Of a stretch of 64,000 bases of DNA, positions 57,644 to 64,000 are shown in pieces (position 1 is the first letter of the stretch; every line of letters begins with the position of its first letter). The position numbers were made by a program, and so were the translations under genes. The stretch comes from Cylindrodendrum hubeiense. Taxonomy: Eukaryota > Ascomycota > Sordariomycetes > Hypocreales > Nectriaceae. The stretch is taken from contig JAANBB010000017.1 of NCBI GenBank assembly GCA_014621425.1, positions 124,001 to 188,000 of the forward strand, in the 5' to 3' direction. The notes under the pieces are model-generated. The model had not been told where the DNA came from. It saw nothing but the letters and a program-made list of their open reading frames with translations, and did no database searches.

Positions 57644-58439
57644 TTCAATGGCTTCGTTCTGTGACTGGTGTCCAACAAGCTTCGATGGGGTTGTGTTGTG
57701 TTGTGCTAGTTGGTGCAACTGGTGCGAGATGAGGGTGGATGAGGAAGAAGCGAGGGTTGACGGAGGAAAAACCCAAGGTTCTTATACTCAAAAAAGCGTT
57801 GCGCGTTTGGGGGTCGTCTCAGAATCTCAAGGCGAGGCAATGTTCTCTCATTCTGAAAAGAAAGTGAGAGAAGCCCTGCCAGCTGGCGCCGAACAATGAA
57901 TGGTCAGAACGCAGGCCGCGAGTGTGCAAACGGCGGCTTCGTTTGACCGAGTCGGCCAATCCTCGAGAGCAACAGCCGGCAAACTGACCCACTGTGCACT
58001 TTTTCCACTTGATAGTTCTCTCGGCCACATTGTTGCGGCCGGCGCGAGTTCGATGAGCCAACGATGTGAGAGCAGACTGAGATACGATGCGGGAGGCCGA
58101 CCGCATCCCGTGCGCCACAGTCCAGCCTGCCTCCGCGGTGAGAGCCTGCATTTCGGCTTTCATATTAATTGGCAGGTTGGCTAATGCCTATCTTTTCGGT
58201 TCCAGGGTGCTGGTGTGCAGTGATGGTCATGTTGGTTCTGTTTTGAGGTTGGTCCTCAAAGCGGCCGCTTGGCTTCGCCCCGGCGTTTCATGCGAACTGC
58301 CAACTTGCGAGGCAGCCTTGAATCACAGCCACGATAGAAGCCTTAGAGTGCATGGGATATTCGCTGGGGGTCCATGTAAATTCCACCGGAGGTTGGCTGG
58401 TGTTCTGGGTAACTTGAATTCCCCAGTAAGAACCTGGTC
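57644..58439. other. Spacer upstream of the dynamin gene
   Basis: Promoter of the dynamin gene and 3' flank of the zinc-cluster gene. No gene recognised. Confidence 0.5.
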
Positions 58440-60917
58440 TCACCACAGAGAGACAATCTCAGTGATGGAGAACCCTCCAACGCTGGCCAATAACTCGGGC
58501 CTCCCCAGATACCAGGCATCCAGCATCGTCATCTCCATGCTGCCCATCTCCGAGGCGTTGTTCGTTGGCTCGCCGGACAGAGTAGGCAGAGTCTTCGCCT
58601 CCAAGGCCGGGTCAACCAGGCCAGGAGACGGTGCAAGCCGGGGCTGAGGTTGCACCGACGTCTCAAAGACCTGGATGTATTTCTCGGCCATCTGGTGGCG
58701 GCAATTGTAGAACTGCTTAGAAAGGGACAGGCATCGTCGCGTGTCGTCGGCGTAGATCGTCGGGTTTCGGATGAGATCGTTGAAGACGGGCATTTTGAGG
58801 AGCATGCTGAGGGTCATTCCACCAATGCAGAGGGCTGCAACAGTTAGGTTAAAATTCAGTTCATTGATAGGACGGTAATACTCACAGATGACGATATGGC
58901 TGTTGGGGATCCCGGCGAGTCCCATCAGCTCCCGCTCGCGGCTCAGGAGGTCCATCAGCTCGGTGCTTGCGGTACAGCATGCTTCGATAACTCCTCCGAG
59001 CAAAGACTTGGTCATGGTTGTGAGAGGCTTGCCATGTTGTGTCTTTATAAGCTTCATGACGGTTGCCCGAGACAGGAGCGCCTTCGTTTCCAGGTATCGC
59101 ATGTGAAGGAGAAGCGCCTGGCGTCGCTGGCCCATCTGACCCTGAGGGCAGGCCGAATCGATGCGGAGGTGCATCGGTAGTGAGTTGTGCCAATCCTGGA
59201 GCTCCTCATCTAGCCGTACCGTTGTTCTAAGAATATCCGTCACCGAGTCCTTCTTGTCTTGGGCTTGGTGGTCAAAGTAGAATTGCTGGATTGGCTGTAG
59301 AACGGCGTCGGAGAGCTTCAGTGTGTGGACGAAGAAAGATATCCACGACGGGGCATCCGGCGACTGGCTTCTCTCCAAGTTGTGGGGGCTCTCCAGCATC
59401 TCGTCGTCGACTTCTGCCGGCAGGATTCCGAAGCTGGGAGTGGTAGTAGTCGACCTGCCACCATGAGCCACACTTTGCATGCTGAGGGGAAAGTTAGCGA
59501 AGAATAGAATACAGTACAAATTTACTCACCGGATGAGAAGTGCACAGGAGCACCACGTCCTCCTTCGCTCCTCGCGTTCAGCCAAAGATTTGACTGGGAG
59601 ATCGAGGTGCAACAAGAGACCCTCCGCGAGCCGATGTGCCAGACCGGTCATAACCCAGCTTTCCTGGAACGATCCACTCCGGCGGAGGAAGCGAGCGTGA
59701 ATAATCAAGGCCTGGACAACGGGGAGAGACGGGGCCGAGATGAGATCAGCAAAGAGCAGTGCTCTCGCCTGTTCGTGGAACTCGGTTGCGATCGAAGCCT
59801 CCGTCGTCGTGAGGTTTCCGTTCCCGGGTTTCGAAAGCTGTCCGACGGCGAGCATACCCAGGAGCATGCAGAAGGTTGTGGCCAGCTCTGTCGCCTCGGC
59901 GAGGGGGATGTCGCGACGATACCTCGAGTTGGCCACGGCGATTAGACGGTGATATCGCTGGATGAAGGATTGTCGGTGGACTACCGGCATCGTGATCCAG
60001 TCCAAGTCAAAGTACTCGCCCAGCAGGTCGTCCATGAGCTCCGGCGGCGGGAGCACAATCTTCTCGAGCATGAGGGCAGCCTTGACGTTGGTCGAGTACG
60101 AGCCAAACGACGACTTGATAGGCGAGACGTCCTCCAGGTCGTCGGTCAAGGGCGGGCTGGTGCCCATCTGAGCCGGGTGCTGTGAGTAGTAGTTGGACGG
60201 CTCATGGGCCATGGAGAGCAAGCCGCTTCCGCTTGGAAAGGCATGGATCTCGGTGGTCTGGATGGGCGGGATAACGAGTTCCGCGGCTATGGCAGGCTTT
60301 GGCTGTAAAGGTACAGGGCCTGGAGAGCCGAAGGTTCTTGACCAGGCGTCATCGTGTGAGGGCGATGAGCCGGCCAAGGCATGATGGTTGCGAGCTGCCA
60401 GGGTCTAGTTTTGGGAGTAAGTACTGAAGTTCGATGAAGCAGACACATTCACTTACCAACTGCTGTTCCCTGGCTTCGAGTTCTTGAACACGCTTCTGTA
60501 GAACGCGGATATAACTACAGGCTTGTGGTCAGCGCTCAGTTTCTCACTCACTTACACCCGGACGTCTTACCTTCTCGAAGAGGCAATGGAGCCCTCGTGC
60601 TCGATCTCGGGATACACACACTGGCCGGCGCTCAAGCCGCGCCGACAGCAGGAGTCGCAGGCCGGGCGGCCGCCATCGCAGCGAATCTTGCGATCGCGAC
60701 ACTCGCGGCAGGCGAGCGACCTTGCCTTGCAGGCGCGGCCCGAACGCCGCGACGCAGCCGCCGAGGGCGACGGGGACGCCGAGGAGGAAGCCTTGGATTT
60801 GGCCATTGCAGCGGGGGCGGCAGCGGGCGAGGGGCGAGCAGCGTCTGGCTCTGCCTTGGTCTGTGTCGAGGGAGGAGGAGAGGCCGTCGTCCGCGGTTCC
60901 GACGCCAGGCGAGACAT
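58440..60917 (-). CDS. Zn2Cys6 fungal-specific transcription factor
   Basis: Five exons: 60917-60571, 60514-60457, 60404-59530, 59481-58886 and 58834-58440, giving 756 residues. The N-terminus is Ala/Ser/Pro-rich, then a zinc binuclear cluster (C70, C73, C80, C87, C90, C100 in ACRECRDRKIRCDGGRPACDSC) and a linker. A short coiled coil follows (YIRVLQKRVQELEAREQQL). The middle-homology region (Fungal_trans) follows in exons 3-4: DDLLGEYFDLDWITMPVVHRQSFI, TTFCMLLGMLAVGQLS and MTGLAHRLAEGLLLHLD...EREERRRTWCSC. It binds DNA in the nucleus; regulated genes cannot be inferred. The fourth intron (58835-58885) is 51 nt, stop-free and has a CTAAC branch plus TTGCAG acceptor, so it is easily missed as coding. 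The last cysteine spacing (nine residues) is slightly long for the family. Confidence 0.92.
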
Positions 60918-62634
60918 TGAAGAGCGAGGTTGAAGAGGGCGGTATCTGCGGTAGCAATTGGGGCGATCTTCTCATCGGCCCATGATCAAACTGGTGGAAT
61001 TGGTGGATACCGGCTGCGGCAGCGGGTGGCACTCGCGTTTTGCCTTCCGGCTCGTTTGCATCTTCGCATCTCGCGCCGGCCGCCGAGTTCCCGGATGTCG
61101 GCCGGGTGGGTTCGCCGCTGTGGGGGTGCAGGGAGGCGTGTAAGCGGGTATCGGCTCGTCGGCGACTGAGCAGGAACCACAGAAGAAGATGGCGATATCG
61201 TGGAGGGAGTTTTTAAAAACGACCGGATATTATCGCCGGACCTATCTCGACTCTCTTCATCCTTTCCGCCCTCTCGTTTGAATGCTCGCCATCCTCCTGC
61301 GTGACGCCGTCGCGGCTCGGTGCGGCTTCGCATTTCGCCCAGACTTACACACGCCAACGCGAGCTACGCCATCCTGGAAGACCCGGCGGCGAGGTGGCTC
61401 CACCGTAGCTTGTTACGTTGAAGTTTGTCAAACATCATCTCATTGGTCACGGGCCGTCGGTCACTCATCGAAGACATTTCAGGCGATTGCCGCTGAGTGG
61501 GCTCTCAACGATATCCGTCGCCGTTCAGGCGGCCAAACCAGCGCCAACTAGACCAGCAAATGCGACCACAGGCAGGCATTTATCCAGGCCGTGCTCATGA
61601 AAGGACTCTCTGAAGCCTGCTTTCTTCTCACGCTGTAGCCAGTCTAGAATTCACGGCAATATTCAAAACATCGTCTCACCAGCACAGCACCATCCCGAAG
61701 AAAAACACGGCTCGCACACCAGCCACTCCCATAGCAAACCTTCCCAACCTCCAAAACAGGTCCGAGAATTTCCCCAGATGCAATTGCGCCATCAAAGAGG
61801 TCCGCAGGACACATCATGACCGTGCCGCACCTCGTCGGCGGGCTGCCGACTTCCGCACCGGGGAGTCCAGCGGGCGGATGTGCTCATGCGACCACCCGAG
61901 ACGGCATGACCAGGGTACTAGCTCCACGTAGGCCCCATACGTCATGAGTTACGAGTCTAGCTCCATGCGCCTGACACGACCGTTTTGGAAACGGGTCAAA
62001 TTCTTCGGGGAGTACCCAGCGGGTTTCCCAGATTGATAAGAAGGGCTGCTCTGTGCTCCAACCGTCTTTGCAGTGGCTACATCGTAAACTGAATCGCAGG
62101 CTGCCCCACACTGACTGACCCTCTCCTACACCACCGAAATTACACCTAGATTTGGGTATCCAAACTTACAACTCATTCCTCTGATAATCAAAGAGCATGA
62201 GAGGTCTGCTTATAGTTATGCCTGGTTTTAGGGAACTTTGAGGATTCCAAGGGACCCTCCAGGGTATCATACTAGTATACGTTTACTTGTAGTCGTCACG
62301 GTACTCGTATGCGAGGAAAATAAAGTTACATTCTGTTCATAATCGTTCGATGGATAGATTTGTCAAAGTACACAACTACGGGGCATGATACGTCAGCCCT
62401 AGATGAACATGAAACTAGAGGGTGACCACAGGCCACTTAATGATATCAAAGTCCAAACTCCGCTAGAAAAGAAAGCCGATAAACTCCTTCACCAAATCCC
62501 GCAAGCCATTAGAAGGCCCCGTCCATGGTGCTGCCCAAATAGTAAGTAATAAAACCGTATGTAAAGAGGAAAGAGGGTATCAGTGAGACGAAGAGAAGAG
62601 GAGCAGACACCAGGGATTCGTGGACTGGCAGGGA
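60918..62634. other. Spacer between the zinc-cluster and the right-edge gene
   Basis: Promoter of the regulator and 3' flank of the edge gene. Composition turns AT-richer from about 62100. No gene recognised. Confidence 0.5.
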
Positions 62635-64000
62635 TCAGTCATCGTCTTCCCAGGTTCCTTCTACTTCTATCGTCGTACCCAAAGCCTCTTTGCCTTGACG
62701 GATCATATCTTGTAGCTGCTTGTTAAAGGCCGAAATGCGCACGTCGGCATCCCGCTCCTCCATCTTGCGGCGAGCGGCCAGGTGCTTAGCTTCATCAGTG
62801 AGGCGCGGGCTAGCGGCGACTGAGCCGCGGTTCGAGGCCGTCGAGGCGTTGCTGTGGGAGCGACGGTGCCCGTGAATGGCCGCCGGGCTTGGAGACGGCG
62901 CTACCGAGTTGCGACGGCGGGAGGCTTGGGAGGGCTGGGGAATCTTTGTAGGCGAGGGGGAGCGCTGGCCGACGAAAGAAGCGAAAGAGGCGGTCGAGGC
63001 TGGGAGGGAAGAGAGCATAGGTGGCTCGGGTGCGTGAGAAAGACGGCTCGCTGACCGGCTCACTGTTTGTCGGCGCTGACCCGGGGTCGGGGTCGAGGCG
63101 AGACGAGACGCCGGACGGGAGGCTGTACGGGAGGCCGGGCGCGATGCCGGAGTGCTAATGCGTCGGCCAGTGGCCATGGATGGACCGCTGTTTCGCGATC
63201 TAGGCGTGGGAGTAGGTCGATTAGGTCGGCGCTGGGGAGTGTTGGCTTCAAATGGTGGTTTTGAGTCGCCGACGATAACCCAGTTCCGGCCCAGGTCGTC
63301 TCGGTGATCGGTGTGTCTGCGCTTCGGGGCCGGTCCTGTCGGCGTGGAGGCTCCGCTATCGATGCGCTCGTCCATCGGCTCGTGCTGATAGTCCATCTGG
63401 GGATATCGCCCGGGGATGTGGTGAGCCTCGGAAGGATCCTCGTCGAGCGAGTGCAGCTCTCGAACTCCTTCAGCCGTCACCCGGAAGGCCCTGCCTCCGC
63501 CGGCTTGGAATCCTCGGAACGCGCCGGCCTTGCAAAACTGCCACACCTTGCCGACGACACCGCCGAGGGTGGAAAACGCGAAGCTTCCCCAGCCCTGGGA
63601 AGGCATGGGCTGGGACTGGAAGTTGAAGAGCGGCGAAGGCCCAGTCATGCTGCGATCCATTTCATCGCAGGTCCGTTTTGATCCGAGAGCTCTGCGATAG
63701 TCAGAATCCGAGTACATGCTCTCGTCCATCAAGCTGCTCTCGACGGGCCCACCGTTCGGGGTACCGAGCTGACCCGCAAGCTGATAGTGTCGATCGTGGT
63801 GTCGGTTGTGCACGGCAGGAGTGGTGAAGTAGCCGTTGCCCTCCATGTCGTCGTCGACAGGCGGCATCTCCTGCGACCGGGAAATTTCATGGCGATGTCG
63901 CTTGCGCTTCGTGTGGGAATCGACGGAAGCGGTGGTGCGCGGGGCAGCGTAGCCGTAGCTGGCACTGGAGCTGGGCGAGATGGGTGGCCGAAAGAGGCCC
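62635..64000 (-). CDS. Serine/arginine-rich conserved-looking protein, 5' end outside window
   Basis: The frame is open from the stop at 62635 to the window edge, giving 454 visible residues. The internal ATG at 63867 is not necessarily the start, because the frame continues upstream as RPPISPSSSASYGYAAP and the basic KRKRHRH. Segments that look structured are GWGSFAFSTLGGVVGKVWQFCKAGAFRGFQAGGG (about 138-171 of the visible part) and the C-terminal AARRKMEERDADVRISAFNKQLQDMIRQGKEALGT. Between them is a long Ser/Arg/Pro/Thr-rich disordered region with SRPASRTASRPASR repeats and SPxK/TPxR-like sites. I do not recognise the family. The KRKR cluster could be nuclear targeting; no membrane segment is visible. 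Confidence 0.7.
   Translation of the reverse strand, partial: GLFRPPISPSSSASYGYAAPRTTASVDSHTKRKRHRHEISRSQEMPPVDDDMEGNGYFTTPAVHNRHHDRHYQLAGQLGTPNGGPVESSLMDESMYSDSDYRRALGSKRTCDEMDRSMTGPSPLFNFQSQPMPSQGWGSFAFSTLGGVVGKVWQFCKAGAFRGFQAGGGRAFRVTAEGVRELHSLDEDPSEAHHIPGRYPQMDYQHEPMDERIDSGASTPTGPAPKRRHTDHRDDLGRNWVIVGDSKPPFEANTPQRRPNRPTPTPRSRNSGPSMATGRRISTPASRPASRTASRPASRLASTPTPGQRRQTVSRSASRLSHAPEPPMLSSLPASTASFASFVGQRSPSPTKIPQPSQASRRRNSVAPSPSPAAIHGHRRSHSNASTASNRGSVAASPRLTDEAKHLAARRKMEERDADVRISAFNKQLQDMIRQGKEALGTTIEVEGTWEDDD

Noticed and set aside
1..64000. tRNA or rRNA genes, transposon ORFs, secondary-metabolite cluster
   Set aside because: I looked for B-box-like GGTTCGANTCC on both strands, reverse transcriptase or transposase motifs, and PKS/NRPS/terpene core enzymes, and recognised none; a covariance-model and HMM search would be decisive.

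Overview
The window is ordinary nuclear DNA of a filamentous ascomycete. Genes have short spliceosomal introns (43-107 nt, mostly 48-86) with GT..AG ends and CTAAC/CTNAC-like branch sites. Intergenic spaces are long and the GC-rich coding strands throw large antisense shadow ORFs. The families present (Zn2Cys6 regulator, WSC sensor, HET-domain relic, Phm7-type DUF221 channel, fungal Mx-like dynamin, PHS phosphate permease) fit Pezizomycotina, most likely Sordariomycetes. A Hypocreales placement is a guess from overall feel and is not demonstrated.

Layout, left to right. A frameshifted HET-domain remnant (702-921) is followed by a NECAP-type endocytic adaptor (1391-2164, +). Three minus-strand genes follow: an unknown coiled-coil protein (2388-3449), a PflX-like radical SAM protein (3888-5044) and an unknown 489-aa coiled-coil protein (5503-6972). 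A 5.2-kb gene-free stretch leads to a five-exon DUF221/Phm7-type mechanosensitive channel (12208-15011, +) and a large kelch/transmembrane protein (16998-20414, +). A membrane-anchored PI-PLC X-domain protein is on the minus strand (21502-22614). A 7.8-kb gene-free stretch rich in short tandem repeats precedes a WSC-domain wall sensor (30429-31817, +). Two minus-strand genes come next: an Ost-alpha/TMEM184 membrane protein (32808-34513) and the very large THO2 subunit of the THO/TREX complex (36153-43658). THO2 shares a 0.9-kb divergent promoter with homoserine O-acetyltransferase MET2 (44581-46229, +); that promoter holds a perfect TCACGTGA box. A further 5.9-kb gene-free stretch leads to a six-exon phosphate:H+ symporter (52096-54563, +). 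A dynamin/Mx-like GTPase (55271-57643, -) and a Zn2Cys6 transcription factor (58440-60917, -) follow. The window closes inside a conserved serine/arginine-rich protein whose 5' end lies outside (62635-64000, -).

The genes are independent housekeeping, transport and signalling loci. I see no secondary-metabolite cluster, intact transposon, CRISPR array or defence island. Gene models were spliced by eye: every model listed as complete gives a total exon length divisible by three and an uninterrupted frame across its junctions, but no transcript evidence was available. The least ordinary items are the decayed HET gene, the eukaryotic PflX-type radical SAM protein, the repeat-rich Ost-alpha locus, the long C-terminal tail on the phosphate permease and the two stop-free 51-nt introns.
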